From NCBI RefSeq assembly GCF_001419985.1, contig NZ_LJAL01000002.1:186001-250000 (forward strand): a stretch of 64,000 nt of DNA. The letters run 5' to 3'. Positions 8,748-17,896 of this stretch are shown piece after piece; position 1 is the first letter of the stretch; every line of letters begins with the position of its first letter. The DNA is from Loktanella sp. 5RATIMAR09. GTDB lineage: Bacteria > Pseudomonadota > Alphaproteobacteria > Rhodobacterales > Rhodobacteraceae. The notes under the pieces were generated by a model, which had not been told where the DNA came from, did no database searches, and worked only from the letters and a program-made list of their open reading frames with translations. Both the position numbers and the translations under genes were made by a program.

Positions 8748-9134
8748 TTATTCTGGGCAGTCGCCCAAACCGTTCAGCGCATCTACCATTTCTTGTGCAC
8801 GTTCCAGCGGAATGGCTTGGGTGATTGCAAAGCCGTTTTCGACGGGGGCCTGAACTGAAATGTTATCAAACGATTGTCCGCAGACCGTGAAAGTGACGGA
8901 TTGGTTGACATGGGTGCGGGTGAACAGCGCGAAGGCGGCGCTTGCCTCTTCATTCATTGCGATAGCGACTTGCGCGGTCTCGTCGGTTTCTCCCGACAAT
9001 CCTGCACGCACGTCAGGCTGGAACAGCCGCAGGTCACCGAGGAACCCGGTAAAGCGCACCAGATAGTCTTGCGAAGTTTGCGCCGCAGCGGGCGGTGCCA
9101 ACAGGGCCAATACAAATACAAGCCTTTTGATAAT
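8748..9134 (-). CDS. Secreted hypothetical protein, probable ATT start codon
   Basis: About 128 residues. The only start giving a full signal peptide is ATT at 9134: (M)IKRLVFVLALLAPPAAA followed by cleavage before QTSQDYL. Upstream, directly after the dnaB stop, AAAGGA stands at 9139-9144, four to five bases from the ATT. No ATG, GTG or TTG lies in a suitable place; the next in-frame TTG cuts the signal peptide in half. The mature part is globular, with one Cys pair (FTVCGQSF and GLGDCPE). Family not recognised. It probably shares a transcript with dnaB, whose stop is 10 bp upstream. Confidence 0.7.
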   Translation of the reverse strand: MIKRLVFVLALLAPPAAAQTSQDYLVRFTGFLGDLRLFQPDVRAGLSGETDETAQVAIAMNEEASAAFALFTRTHVNQSVTFTVCGQSFDNISVQAPVENGFAITQAIPLERAQEMVDALNGLGDCPE

Positions 9135-9144
9135 GCGTTCCTTT

Positions 9145-10632
9145 CTAGAACTGCGGGTCTTCTCCTTGTTGCCAAGGTTTGACCAAATTGCCGAACCGCG
9201 TGAACTCTGCGGTAAACGAAAGCTCGACCGTGCCGATCGGGCCGTGCCGCTGTTTTCCCACAATAACCTCGGCTTTGCCGTGAAGGCTCGACATTTTTTC
9301 CTGCCAGGCAGCGATTGCTTCCATATTGTGGTCTTCAGGTTTCTCACGCTCGACATAGTATTCACCACGGTAAACGAACATAACGACATCCGCATCCTGC
9401 TCGATAGAGCCGGATTCGCGCAAGTCCGAAAGCTGCGGGCGCTTATCTTCACGGCTTTCAACCTGACGCGACAGCTGCGACAGCGCGATGACAGGAATGT
9501 TCAATTCCTTGGCGATCGCCTTGAGGCCCATCGAGATTTCACCGATTTCCTGCACGCGGTTGTCGGAGGTGCCGCGTACGAGCTGCAAGTAGTCCACGAT
9601 CAACAGGTCGAGCCCGTGTGTCCGCTTGAGCCGCCGCGCACGTGCCGCCAGTTGCGAAATCGGGATCGCAGCGGTGTCGTCAATGAACAAAGGGCAGGAC
9701 TCAAGCTTTTTGGCGGCATCCACAAAGCGGCGGAATTCGCCCTCTGTCATGTCACCTTGCCGGATTTTATGCGATGAGATCTCGGAGGCTTCTGCCAAGA
9801 TACGCCCTGCCAGCTGTTCGGCGCTCATCTCGAGCGAGAAGAACCCGACAACGCCGCCATCAACCGCCCCCTCGCTGCCGTCCTGCAACTGGCCTTTGCG
9901 GTAGGCTTTGGCGACATTGTAGGCGATGTTCGTCGCAAGCGAGGTTTTCCCCATCGAAGGACGGCCTGCAAGGATCAGAAGGTCGGATTTATGCAAACCG
10001 CCCAATTTCTTGTCCATGTCCACAAGGCCGGTCGAAATTCCCGCCAAGCCGCCGTCGCGTTGATAGGCGGTATTGGCGACATTCACGGCCTCGGTGACGG
10101 CGGCAAGGAAAGACTGAAAGCCCTTTTCCGACACGCCCTGTTCGGCCAACGAATAGAGCGCCTGTTCTGCCTCGACAATTTGTTCGCGGGGTTCGTGATC
10201 GACATCCACCTTGGCGGCCTTGTCGGTGATGTCACGGCCCAGTTTGATCAATTCGCGCCGTGTCGCCAGATCATAGATCATCTGCGCATAGTCACGCGCG
10301 GCAAAGGCCGAAATCGCAGCCCCTGCGAGACGGGCAAGATAAGGCGGGCCGCCCAGTTCCTTGAGACCTTCGTCGTCCTCCATGAACGCCTTGAGCGTCA
10401 CAGGGCTGGCCAGCATGTTGCGGCCAATGCGCGTGGCGGCGGTTTCGAAAATGCGCGCGTGAACAGGATCATAGAAATGTTTGGGGCCAATGATTGACGC
10501 CACACGGTCAAACACATCGTTATTGGTCAGAATTGCACCCAATAGCTGCTGTTCTGCCTCGATCGAGTGTGGCATCAGATCAGCGTCGGCTTCTTGAACG
10601 CCAGACGCGTTAAACGTTGTTATTTCATTCAT
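9145..10632 (-). CDS. dnaB: Replicative DNA helicase DnaB
   Basis: 495 residues, the hexameric fork helicase. The N-terminal domain begins about residue 22 with PHSIEAEQQLLGAIL, a linker helix follows, and the RecA-like C-terminal domain carries Walker A AGRPSMGKTS and Walker B LLIVDYLQLV, with DLRESGSIEQDADVV after it. No intein interrupts the helicase core. DnaA-box-like sites lie in the 201-bp gap upstream (separate entries). The following gene starts ten bases beyond its stop. Confidence 0.97.
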   Translation of the reverse strand: MNEITTFNASGVQEADADLMPHSIEAEQQLLGAILTNNDVFDRVASIIGPKHFYDPVHARIFETAATRIGRNMLASPVTLKAFMEDDEGLKELGGPPYLARLAGAAISAFAARDYAQMIYDLATRRELIKLGRDITDKAAKVDVDHEPREQIVEAEQALYSLAEQGVSEKGFQSFLAAVTEAVNVANTAYQRDGGLAGISTGLVDMDKKLGGLHKSDLLILAGRPSMGKTSLATNIAYNVAKAYRKGQLQDGSEGAVDGGVVGFFSLEMSAEQLAGRILAEASEISSHKIRQGDMTEGEFRRFVDAAKKLESCPLFIDDTAAIPISQLAARARRLKRTHGLDLLIVDYLQLVRGTSDNRVQEIGEISMGLKAIAKELNIPVIALSQLSRQVESREDKRPQLSDLRESGSIEQDADVVMFVYRGEYYVEREKPEDHNMEAIAAWQEKMSSLHGKAEVIVGKQRHGPIGTVELSFTAEFTRFGNLVKPWQQGEDPQF

Positions 10633-10696
10633 TGCTGCTCACCTGTTCCCGAGGGCGTCCTAACAGTTCAGGCCTGCGCCACGCCAGCCAAATCGC

Positions 10697-10705
10697 TGTG
10701 GATAG
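10697..10705 (-). promoter_or_regulatory. DnaA-box-like site upstream of dnaB
   Basis: Read on the minus strand the nine bases are CTATCCACA, one mismatch from the DnaA consensus TTATNCACA. It lies 65 bp upstream of the dnaB start, in the 201-bp gap to pyrE. Confidence 0.35.
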
Positions 10706-10808
10706 TCTCGGATAACTTTGCAATAGCATCGCGGATTATGCCGATTCGATCAACATGTAGCGCCAGTGCCATCACCGCCGTCAGTATATGCGCTGATCTC
10801 TGCCGATT

Positions 10809-10817
10809 TTATACACA
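10809..10817 (+). promoter_or_regulatory. DnaA box (exact consensus) upstream of dnaB
   Basis: The nonamer TTATACACA is an exact match to the consensus TTATNCACA. It is followed by GCTGTGGAA, which repeats the TGTGGA core of such sites. It lies 177 bp upstream of dnaB and 17 bp from the end of pyrE. A single exact match by chance is possible. Confidence 0.45.
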
Positions 10818-10833
10818 GCTGTGGAAAAGAAAA

Positions 10834-11502
10834 TTACGCGGGTGTCCAGCCGGCCGGATCATTTAGATAGGCCTCAACTGCGGTGAGTGTCGCGTCGTCA
10901 TAGGCGCCCCGCGCTTTGGCCTCGGCCAAGACGTCCCACCATGTGCAAAGCGAAATCAGCTGTACACCGTGGTCGGCCAGTGTTTGCTCCACGCCTTCGA
11001 AGATGCCGTAGTAGAAGATCACGGCAGTCGCCGAACAGGTGGCACCTGTCTCGCGGATCGCGTCAACGAAGGAGAGCTTCGAGCCACCATCGGTGGTCAG
11101 GTCTTCAACCAGAATGACACGCTGGCCTTCGGTCATCACGCCTTCGATCCGCGCGTTACGCCCGTATCCTTTGGGCTTTTTGCGCACATAGGTCATCGGC
11201 AGGGCCAGCCGTTCCGCCACCAGCGCACCAAAGGGAATTCCCGCCGTTTCACCGCCTGCGACATTGTCAAAGGCCTCGAACCCGGCTTCGCGCATGATCG
11301 ACACCGCCATGAAATCCATCAACGTGGAGCGGATACGCGGGTAGGAAATCAGTTTGCGGCAATCCACATATGTCGGGGCTTTTTTGCCCGAGGCATGGGT
11401 GAAGGGTTCAGACGCATTGAAGTCAATCGCGCCGATTTCAAGCAACATGCCGGCGGTGAGGCGGGCGATCTCGTCTTTGGCGGGAAAAGAGGTGGGGATC
11501 AT
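10834..11502 (-). CDS. pyrE: Orotate phosphoribosyltransferase
   Basis: 222 residues, forming OMP from orotate and PRPP in pyrimidine synthesis. The PRPP motif [15 protein letters not shown] is present at about residues 130-144, and [17 protein letters not shown] contains the flexible catalytic loop lysines. It is 12 bp downstream of pyrC on the same strand, so the two form a pyrCE pair. Length is typical of the alphaproteobacterial type. Confidence 0.95.
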   Translation of the reverse strand: MIPTSFPAKDEIARLTAGMLLEIGAIDFNASEPFTHASGKKAPTYVDCRKLISYPRIRSTLMDFMAVSIMREAGFEAFDNVAGGETAGIPFGALVAERLALPMTYVRKKPKGYGRNARIEGVMTEGQRVILVEDLTTDGGSKLSFVDAIRETGATCSATAVIFYYGIFEGVEQTLADHGVQLISLCTWWDVLAEAKARGAYDDATLTAVEAYLNDPAGWTPA

Positions 11503-11514
11503 CGGATGGCCTTT

Positions 11515-12567
11515 CTATTCTTCGACACGCCAGTGCAGATCAAATCCGGGGTCAAATACGGTCACAGGCCCGTCCTCGGTGTCGATATGGGCGGGATAGC
11601 TGACGGGATCACCCTTGGTCAGGGTGATTGTGTCCTCGTTCGGCTTCAGGCCATAAAAGCGCGGGCCGTTGAGTGAGGCAAAGTCTTCCAGTTTGTTGAT
11701 TTTACCAGCTGCATCAAAGACTTCAGCCAGACAGGACATGGTATTTGGCGCGGTAAAGATACCTGCACAGCCGCAAGACTGAAGCTTGAGCGCATCGGTA
11801 TGAGGGGCGCTATCGGTCCCGAGGAAGAACCGTTTGTCGCCCGATACGGCGGCCTGCACCAAGGCGATGCGGTGCGCTTCGCGTTTCGCCACGGGCAGGC
11901 AATAGAAGTGCGGTTTGATTCCGCCCGCCAGAATGTGGTTGCGGTTGATAATCAGGTGATGTGTCGTGATCGTTGCGGCAAGGTTCTTGCTGCTGTCGCG
12001 CACGTAATCCACCGCGTCTTGGGTGGTGACATGTTCCATCACGACCTTCAGGTCGGGCACCTTCTTGCGCAGCGGTTTCAGGATTTTGTCGATGAACGTC
12101 GCCTCGCGGTCGAAGATATCAATCTCGTGATCCGTCACCTCGCCGTGCACGCACAGCGGCATCCCGATTTCGGCCATCACCTCAAGCACAGGGCGCACTT
12201 TTTCAAAGTCCCGCACGCCAGAGGCCGAGTTCGTGGTGGCACCGGCAGGATAGAGTTTCACCGCTGTCGCAATCCCTGCCGCGTGGGCTGCGCGCACATC
12301 TTCGGGATCGGTCGCTTCGGTCAGGTAAAGCGTCATCAGCGGGGTGAAATCGGCCCCTGCGGGCATCGCCGCCATGATCCGGTCGCGATAGGCGGCGGCA
12401 TGTGCCGCAGTCACAACTGGCGGCACCAGATTTGGCATGATGATGGCACGTGCGAAATGCCGTGTGGTTTCAGGCAACACTGCCCGCAGCATGGCACCGT
12501 CACGCAGGTGCAAATGCCAGTCATCAGGGCGGCGGATGGTGAGGCGGGTCGGGTTTTTATCTGGCAT
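11515..12567 (-). CDS. pyrC: Dihydroorotase
   Basis: 350 residues, class II dihydroorotase closing N-carbamoylaspartate to dihydroorotate. The metal ligands HLHLRDG are at about residues 18-24 and the carboxylated lysine lies in [17 protein letters not shown]. Further His ligands are in CVHGE and MEHVTT, and the active-site Asp in LGTDSAPH. It starts the pyrC-pyrE transcript and is divergent from the small membrane protein at 12703. Confidence 0.96.
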   Translation of the reverse strand: MPDKNPTRLTIRRPDDWHLHLRDGAMLRAVLPETTRHFARAIIMPNLVPPVVTAAHAAAYRDRIMAAMPAGADFTPLMTLYLTEATDPEDVRAAHAAGIATAVKLYPAGATTNSASGVRDFEKVRPVLEVMAEIGMPLCVHGEVTDHEIDIFDREATFIDKILKPLRKKVPDLKVVMEHVTTQDAVDYVRDSSKNLAATITTHHLIINRNHILAGGIKPHFYCLPVAKREAHRIALVQAAVSGDKRFFLGTDSAPHTDALKLQSCGCAGIFTAPNTMSCLAEVFDAAGKINKLEDFASLNGPRFYGLKPNEDTITLTKGDPVSYPAHIDTEDGPVTVFDPGFDLHWRVEE

Positions 12568-12702
12568 GTTTCCCGATTACACCGTTGCGTCGCAGGACGC
12601 CATAGCCCTTTCACGCGCAAACCGCTTTCGTGAATACCCTTGCACAGCCTGCGGCAATTCACGATATTTCCGCGCAAGATATGGAACCACGGGAGAGACA
12701 CG

Positions 12703-12990
12703 ATGCTTGGATTTCTGATTGCTGCAGCCGCCGGGTTTCTGACACCGCAGATTGAGGGCCCTGTCGCTGGTCCGATCGTCAAGGCGCTTGAGGGCTATTT
12801 TGAGGTTACACCAGCCGAAAAGCGCCTGATCGCCTTTATGGTTGCGCTGGTTGGCGCTGCGATCATGGCCGCTGCTTTTGATAGCGGATCGGTCTTCGGG
12901 ATTATCATCGGCGCGATCTTCGGCTATTTCGGCACGCGTATCTTCAATGTTCTGAAAAAGGTCATCGAAGGTCGCCAAGACGCGGGCTAA
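12703..12990 (+). CDS. Small membrane protein, hypothetical
   Basis: 95 residues from the ATG at 12703, which has GGGAGAG just upstream; the longer frame to 12640 is not needed. Hydrophobic segments at about residues 2-16, 43-60 and 62-82 suggest two or three membrane passes, with glycine-rich GSVFGIIIGAIFGYFG in the last. The C-terminus is basic. Family not recognised. It stands alone, divergent from pyrC and 111 bp before the DUF1127 gene. Confidence 0.7.
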   Translation: MLGFLIAAAAGFLTPQIEGPVAGPIVKALEGYFEVTPAEKRLIAFMVALVGAAIMAAAFDSGSVFGIIIGAIFGYFGTRIFNVLKKVIEGRQDAG

Positions 12991-13006
12991 ACACTCTGAC
13001 ATGCGT

Positions 13007-13023
13007 TTGCTGCAATGCAGCAA
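13007..13023. promoter_or_regulatory. 17-bp perfect palindrome upstream of DUF1127 gene
   Basis: Arms TTGCTGCA and TGCAGCAA surround one central A. The half site is partly repeated just after it (ATGCAGC). It lies 79-95 bp upstream of the DUF1127 start, a typical operator position. No family-specific consensus is recognised. Confidence 0.45.
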
Positions 13024-13101
13024 TGCAGCTTTGGCTGTTTTCAAGGCGGGTAGGGCGTCTATCAAGCAGGTATCTGAAATGATCCCGATAGGATAGCCGC
13101 T

Positions 13102-13314
13102 ATGGCCCGACAGACACCCTCACAAACGGCACCGTCGCCGTTCCTCGCCTTCTTTAACGCTATTGCAAGTAGTGTTTCGCGGCTCTTGGCCGCGCAAAAT
13201 CGGTCTGCCCAGGTGCTCCGCCTGCAAAACCTCAGCGATGATGAACTGGCCGACATCGGTCTGAGCCGCGACACGATCCTGCGGCATGTCTATCGCGATA
13301 CCTATTACGTGTGA
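13102..13314 (+). CDS. DUF1127 domain protein
   Basis: 70 residues. The C-terminal half LQNLSDDELADIGLSRDTILRHVYRDTYY is the DUF1127 signature (L-x-x-L-s-D-x-x-L-x-D-I-G-l-x-R-x-x-I). Small DUF1127 proteins in alphaproteobacteria have been tied to RNA-binding or phosphate and polyamine related regulation. It has its own upstream region with a 17-bp palindrome, and its 3' end overlaps the convergent gene at 13305-14243 by ten bases. Confidence 0.88.
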   Translation: MARQTPSQTAPSPFLAFFNAIASSVSRLLAAQNRSAQVLRLQNLSDDELADIGLSRDTILRHVYRDTYYV

Positions 13315-14243
13315 ATGTCTTCGGTCGGCGTGAGTTCTTCGCGCTTGTCGATGAAGAACGCTTTGTGGCCTCGCCGGATCATGTATTCACAAACGATCAG
13401 GCCCAAGCGCGGATGACCCGTGACCACCAGACGACGCACGAGCGCACGCACATAGGTCGGATCGTAACGCCGTGCGCGCAAAAGCCGCGTGAAACGGCGC
13501 CGGTTCAGCATATCGTCCATCGCCAGTTTGATGATCACGTCATGTATTCCCATGCGGTCAAACGCCTGATCCAGATCATCCCCCAATAGTGGGCAGGGCA
13601 AGGCTGTCACTTGCGGCCGCCGAAAGAGCGCGGCGTGGCAGGCATCAAGCCGCTGGATCGGGTCAAAGGCGATAAAGACCTTGTCCGCGGCATCAATCAT
13701 CTCGGGTGCATAACCATAGCGGTCGTTGAAGCTTTTCTTGCGGACGTGCTTATAGCGCGGGTCCCATCCGGCCAATTCCGCATCAAGCGTCGCTTGAGGA
13801 CGTAGCGCGATGACCGTCGCGCCCGGCGCTGTGACGGAATAAGCCGCCGCAGCATATGACGCACCGCCGCCGCCACCATGAAAGACGATCTTTTCGAATT
13901 GGTCAAAAAAGCCCGCGTCTACCAGCCGGTCAAAAAAATCATAAACGTGGTGATCGCGGAACCAGCCCTCCTTGAACGAAAACAGCGACAGCAGCGACCA
14001 GCCTTCGTGACGGGTGTAGGCAAAGCCGCGGGGTTCAGCATCGAGGTTGTTTTCGCGGACGAGTTGCGCGTTCTCAAAGGTGACCAAAAGCTTGTTTCCG
14101 GCCTCAAGAAAGCCCGCGCAATGCTCGCGTCCAAGCTGCTCGAAAAACCCGTGATCTTCGCAGAAATCGTCAATACGGCCCAGCCAATCGTTGGCACTCA
14201 GGTCCGTCAGGCTGATATCGATGGCCAACTGCCCGTCATTCAT
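13305..14243 (-). CDS. Conserved hypothetical protein, PAPS-reductase-like by recollection
   Basis: About 312 residues from the ATG that begins MNDGQLAIDISLTDLSANDW; a further in-frame start at 14312 is less likely. The stretch IVFHGGGGGASYAAAAYSVTAPG at about residues 116-138 looks like a hydrolase-type elbow or nucleotide loop. It is followed by DAELAGWDPRYKHVRKKSF and a basic C-terminus. Relatives in Rhodobacterales are, as I recall, sometimes named phosphoadenosine phosphosulfate reductase, but no PP-loop SGGxDS motif or Cys pair is seen, so that name is doubtful. It is convergent with DUF1127 and downstream of gcdH on the same strand. Confidence 0.6.
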   Translation of the reverse strand: MNDGQLAIDISLTDLSANDWLGRIDDFCEDHGFFEQLGREHCAGFLEAGNKLLVTFENAQLVRENNLDAEPRGFAYTRHEGWSLLSLFSFKEGWFRDHHVYDFFDRLVDAGFFDQFEKIVFHGGGGGASYAAAAYSVTAPGATVIALRPQATLDAELAGWDPRYKHVRKKSFNDRYGYAPEMIDAADKVFIAFDPIQRLDACHAALFRRPQVTALPCPLLGDDLDQAFDRMGIHDVIIKLAMDDMLNRRRFTRLLRARRYDPTYVRALVRRLVVTGHPRLGLIVCEYMIRRGHKAFFIDKREELTPTEDIHT

Positions 14244-14349
14244 ACTCAATACTCCGGCGGCGGAAACACACCCGCCGCTGTCAAAAGAGTACATACAAAG
14301 CCAGTCGCTCACTAGGCAACAAAGACCGGTTTAATGTTGCGCCTAAGGC

Positions 14350-15573
14350 CTAAAAGAAAGCCTGAAGGCCTGTTTGTGCACGGCCAAGGATCAATGCATG
14401 CACATCATGCGTCCCTTCGTAGGTATTCACCGTTTCGAGGTTCACCATGTGACGCATGATCTGGAAATCTTCGCTGATTCCATTCCCGCCATGCATGTCC
14501 CGCGAAGCCCGCGCGACATCCAGCGCCTTGCCGCAGTTGTTGCGCTTCATCAGGCTGATCATTTCGGGGGCAGCTTTGCCCGCTTCCATCAAACGGCCCA
14601 GTTGCAGGGCGGATTGCAGGCCCAATGTGATCTCTGTCTGCATGTCGGCCAGCTTCTTTTGGAAAAGCTGGGTTTGCGCCAGCGGCTTGCCGAACTGCTT
14701 GCGGTCCAGCCCGTATTGGCGCGCAGCGTGCCAGCAGGCCTCGGCGGCACCCATCACGCCCCACGCAATGCCATAGCGCGCGCGGTTCAGACAGCCGAAC
14801 GGTCCCTTCAGGCCCTGAACACCCGGGAGCAGGGCATCTTCACCGACGGCAACGTTGTCCATGACGATTTCACCTGTCACGGATGCGCGCAGGCTCAGCT
14901 TGCCACCGATTTTCGGGGCCGACAGCCCCTTCATCCCTTTTTCCAGCACGAAGCCACGGATCTTGCCGCCATGTGCCTCGGATTTGGCCCAGACCACGAA
15001 CACATCCGCAATTGGTGCGTTGCTGATCCACATCTTGGACCCGCTGATCACATAGCCATCAGCGGTCTTTTTCGCGGTTGTTTTCATGCCTGCGGGATCG
15101 CTGCCTGCATCAGGTTCGGTCAGCCCGAAACAGCCGATCAGAGTACCCGCTGCAAGTCCGGGCAGGTATTTCTGGCGTTGTTCTTCGTTGCCGTAGGCGT
15201 GGATGGGGTACATCACCAGCGAGGATTGCACAGACATCATTGACCGATACCCGCTATCGACGCGCTCAACCTCGCGCGCGACAAGGCCATAGGTGACATA
15301 GCCCGCACCCAGACCGCCGTATTCTTCGGGGATCGTCAGGCCGAGCAAGCCCGCGCCGCCCATTTCCGCGAAAATATCAGGATCAATGGTGGCATCGCGG
15401 TAGGCGGCGGTGACACGCGGTTGCAGCGTATTCTGCGCAAATTCATTGGCCGCATCGCGCAACATCCGCTCGTCCTCGGTCAGCTGATCTTCAAGGCGCA
15501 GCGGATCGGCCCAGTCGAATGGTCCAAGGTCAGGACCGAAACCTGTGGCTTTGATTGGTGTGGAATCGTTCAT
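14350..15573 (-). CDS. gcdH: Glutaryl-CoA dehydrogenase (acyl-CoA dehydrogenase family)
   Basis: 407 residues from the ATG at 15573 ([25 protein letters not shown]). It shows the acyl-CoA dehydrogenase fold: [19 protein letters not shown] in the FAD/substrate region, [16 protein letters not shown] [17 protein letters not shown], and the C-terminal catalytic Glu region [20 protein letters not shown]. The [13 protein letters not shown] ending and overall length match glutaryl-CoA dehydrogenase, which oxidises and decarboxylates glutaryl-CoA from lysine and tryptophan breakdown. The frame further upstream to 15723 is antisense to the next gene region and is rejected. Confidence 0.9.
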   Translation of the reverse strand: MNDSTPIKATGFGPDLGPFDWADPLRLEDQLTEDERMLRDAANEFAQNTLQPRVTAAYRDATIDPDIFAEMGGAGLLGLTIPEEYGGLGAGYVTYGLVAREVERVDSGYRSMMSVQSSLVMYPIHAYGNEEQRQKYLPGLAAGTLIGCFGLTEPDAGSDPAGMKTTAKKTADGYVISGSKMWISNAPIADVFVVWAKSEAHGGKIRGFVLEKGMKGLSAPKIGGKLSLRASVTGEIVMDNVAVGEDALLPGVQGLKGPFGCLNRARYGIAWGVMGAAEACWHAARQYGLDRKQFGKPLAQTQLFQKKLADMQTEITLGLQSALQLGRLMEAGKAAPEMISLMKRNNCGKALDVARASRDMHGGNGISEDFQIMRHMVNLETVNTYEGTHDVHALILGRAQTGLQAFF

Positions 15574-15686
15574 TGTCTTTGCTCCCGACTTGTTGCGCGC
15601 AGAGTAGGACGTCTGCACGGCGGGGGCAATGGACGGCTTGACGCGGCGGGGATGGGATGCAGTTGTAAGGCTTGGAGGATCACAAA

Positions 15687-16592
15687 ATGGCATTTGCAGA
15701 TATTGACGAGGTGCAGGCCGCACTGGCGACAGAAAACTACGTTTGCGGGCGGGCCCTGGCGACAGTGGTGTTTTTGAGCCTCAAGCTGGGCCGTCCCTTG
15801 TTTCTGGAAGGCGAGGCGGGCACAGGCAAAACCGAAATCGCCAAGGTGATTGCTGCCGCCTTGGGGCGTCGTTTGATCCGGTTGCAATGCTATGAGGGGC
15901 TGGATGCCTCCTCGGCGGTTTATGAATGGAACTTTGCTGAACAGATGATTGCGATCCGCACTGCCGAGGCCGCAGGCGGCACCGACCGCGACATGTTGAA
16001 ATCGGAACTCTTCACCGAAGACTACCTGATTGAAAGACCGCTTTTACAGGCCATGCGCCCGCAACCCGGTGGCGCGCCTGTGCTGTTGATTGACGAAATC
16101 GACCGTACGGACGCCCCGTTTGAGGCCTTCTTGCTTGAGGCACTCAGCGATTTTCAGGTCACGATCCCCGAACTGGGGACCGTGACCGCACCGCAAGCCC
16201 CCATCGTAATCCTGACCTCGAACCGCACGCGTGAAGTGCACGACGCGCTGAAACGGCGCTGTCTGTACCACTGGGTCGACTATCCTGATTTTGACCGCGA
16301 GATTGAGATTTTGCACGCCCGCGCGCCCGAGGCGTCCGCGACGCTGTCGCGCGAAATCGTGGCCTTTGTGCAGCGGTTGCGCGAAGAGGATTTGTTCAAG
16401 AAACCCGGTGTTGCGGAAACGATTGACTGGGCCAAATGCCTGCTTGCTTTGGACGTGATTGATCTGTCTCCGGCGACGATTGCCGACACGCTGGGCGCAA
16501 TCTTGAAGTATCAGGACGACATCCAGAAACTGCAAGGTTCCGAGGCCAAACGCATCCTTGATGCCGCCAAGGCGGATCTGGAAAAGGCCTGA
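15687..16592 (+). CDS. MoxR-type AAA+ ATPase (CoxD-like)
   Basis: 301 residues from ATG at 15687. Walker A GEAGTGKT is at residues 42-49, Walker [12 protein letters not shown] near 130, and [18 protein letters not shown] contains sensor 1 and the arginine finger region. MoxR ATPases remodel partner metalloenzymes together with a VWA protein. It overlaps the VWA gene by one base and leads the cox cluster, where CoxD in other bacteria helps insert sulfur and copper at the active site. Start supported by GGAGGATCACAAA upstream. Confidence 0.88.
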   Translation: MAFADIDEVQAALATENYVCGRALATVVFLSLKLGRPLFLEGEAGTGKTEIAKVIAAALGRRLIRLQCYEGLDASSAVYEWNFAEQMIAIRTAEAAGGTDRDMLKSELFTEDYLIERPLLQAMRPQPGGAPVLLIDEIDRTDAPFEAFLLEALSDFQVTIPELGTVTAPQAPIVILTSNRTREVHDALKRRCLYHWVDYPDFDREIEILHARAPEASATLSREIVAFVQRLREEDLFKKPGVAETIDWAKCLLALDVIDLSPATIADTLGAILKYQDDIQKLQGSEAKRILDAAKADLEKA

Positions 16593-17839
16593 TGGTCCAA
16601 TATCCCGAAATGGCGCTGCCGGATGATCCCAAGCTGGCACAGAACATCACGCATTTCGCACGCGCCCTGCGCCGTGCGGGGCTGGCGATCGGGACAGGGC
16701 GGGTGATTGATGCGATCCGCGCGGTGGCCGTCGTGGGGTTTACACAAAAGGCCGATTTCTTTTGGACGTTACACGCCTGTTTCGTCAGCAAACCTGAGGA
16801 ACACCTGATCTTTGCCCAGCTGTTCCGGCTTTATTGGCGTGATCCAGAGTACCTTGAACAGATGATGTCGTTCCTGCGCCCGATGGTGCGCGGCACGCAG
16901 GAAGAACGCGCCGCGGCCCCTGCGGAAAAACGCGCGGCAGAGGCGCTGTTGGACGGTGAAGAACGCCCGCTGCCGCCACAGCCCGATAGCGATGATGAGA
17001 TCGAAATTGATATTGATGCGACCCAGACGGCATCGGCAGAAGAGCGGTTGCGCACGCTTGATTTCGAATTGATGAGCGTGGCGGAGATGAATGCGGCCAA
17101 GGCGGTTTTGGCCAAGCTCGCATTGCCTGTTCCGCCCCTTCTCAGCCGCCGGACCGAGCGCCTTGCAGGCACGCTGCCTGATTGGCAAACGACGATGCGC
17201 AATGCCATGCGCAAGGGCGGAGAAGTCACTGATTTTGCAACGAAACGCCGCCGTATCCGGTACCCTAATCTTGTGGTGTTGTGCGATATTTCAGGCTCTA
17301 TGTCGCAGTATTCGCGTGCGGTCCTGCATTTTGTACATGCAGTGTCGAACCGGCAGGGCCAAGGCTGGGCGCAGGTCCATGCATTTACCTTTGGCACCCG
17401 CCTGACAAATATTACCCGCCATCTGCGCAGACGTGATGTGGATGTGGCCTTGGCTGCCGCCGGAACCGAAGCGCAGGATTGGGAAGGTGGCACGCGGATC
17501 GGGGCGTGTTTGCATGACTTTAATCGCGACTGGTCGCGCCGTGTGATGGGGCAGGGTGCGGTTGTGTTGCTGATCACCGACGGGCTTGACCGCGACACAG
17601 ACCACGATCTGGGCCGCGAAATGGAGCGCCTGCGTTTGTCATCACGCCAGTTGATCTGGCTTAATCCGCTGTTACGCTGGGACGGGTTTGCGCCGAAGGC
17701 CAAAGGGATTATGCAAATGCTGCCGCATTGTTCGAGTTTTCGTGCAGGCCATAACATTGCGTCTTTGGCAGGCTTGGCAAACGCCCTGTCGCGGCCGGAC
17801 GATACCGGCGAAAAAGCGCGCCTTTTGGCGCGAATGTAA
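16592..17839 (+). CDS. coxE: CoxE-like VWA domain protein
   Basis: 415 residues. The N-terminal half is helical and charged; a linker with an acidic run (DSDDEIEIDID) follows. The C-terminal von Willebrand A domain carries the metal site DISGSMSQ at residues 232-239, later TFGTRLTNITRHLRRRD and LLITDGLDRD. It is the partner of the MoxR ATPase encoded just before it. Such pairs act as chaperones of molybdenum hydroxylases. Followed after 57 bp by the XdhC-type gene. Confidence 0.88.
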   Translation: MVQYPEMALPDDPKLAQNITHFARALRRAGLAIGTGRVIDAIRAVAVVGFTQKADFFWTLHACFVSKPEEHLIFAQLFRLYWRDPEYLEQMMSFLRPMVRGTQEERAAAPAEKRAAEALLDGEERPLPPQPDSDDEIEIDIDATQTASAEERLRTLDFELMSVAEMNAAKAVLAKLALPVPPLLSRRTERLAGTLPDWQTTMRNAMRKGGEVTDFATKRRRIRYPNLVVLCDISGSMSQYSRAVLHFVHAVSNRQGQGWAQVHAFTFGTRLTNITRHLRRRDVDVALAAAGTEAQDWEGGTRIGACLHDFNRDWSRRVMGQGAVVLLITDGLDRDTDHDLGREMERLRLSSRQLIWLNPLLRWDGFAPKAKGIMQMLPHCSSFRAGHNIASLAGLANALSRPDDTGEKARLLARM

Positions 17840-17896
17840 TGCGGTCGCGGTCGCGCTGTGCTAAATTCTGGGAATACGTAGTAAGGTATTGATACC

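Noticed and set aside
10633..10833. Chromosomal origin of replication
   Set aside because: Only one exact DnaA box and no AT-rich unwinding region, CtrA sites or origin-type neighbours were seen.
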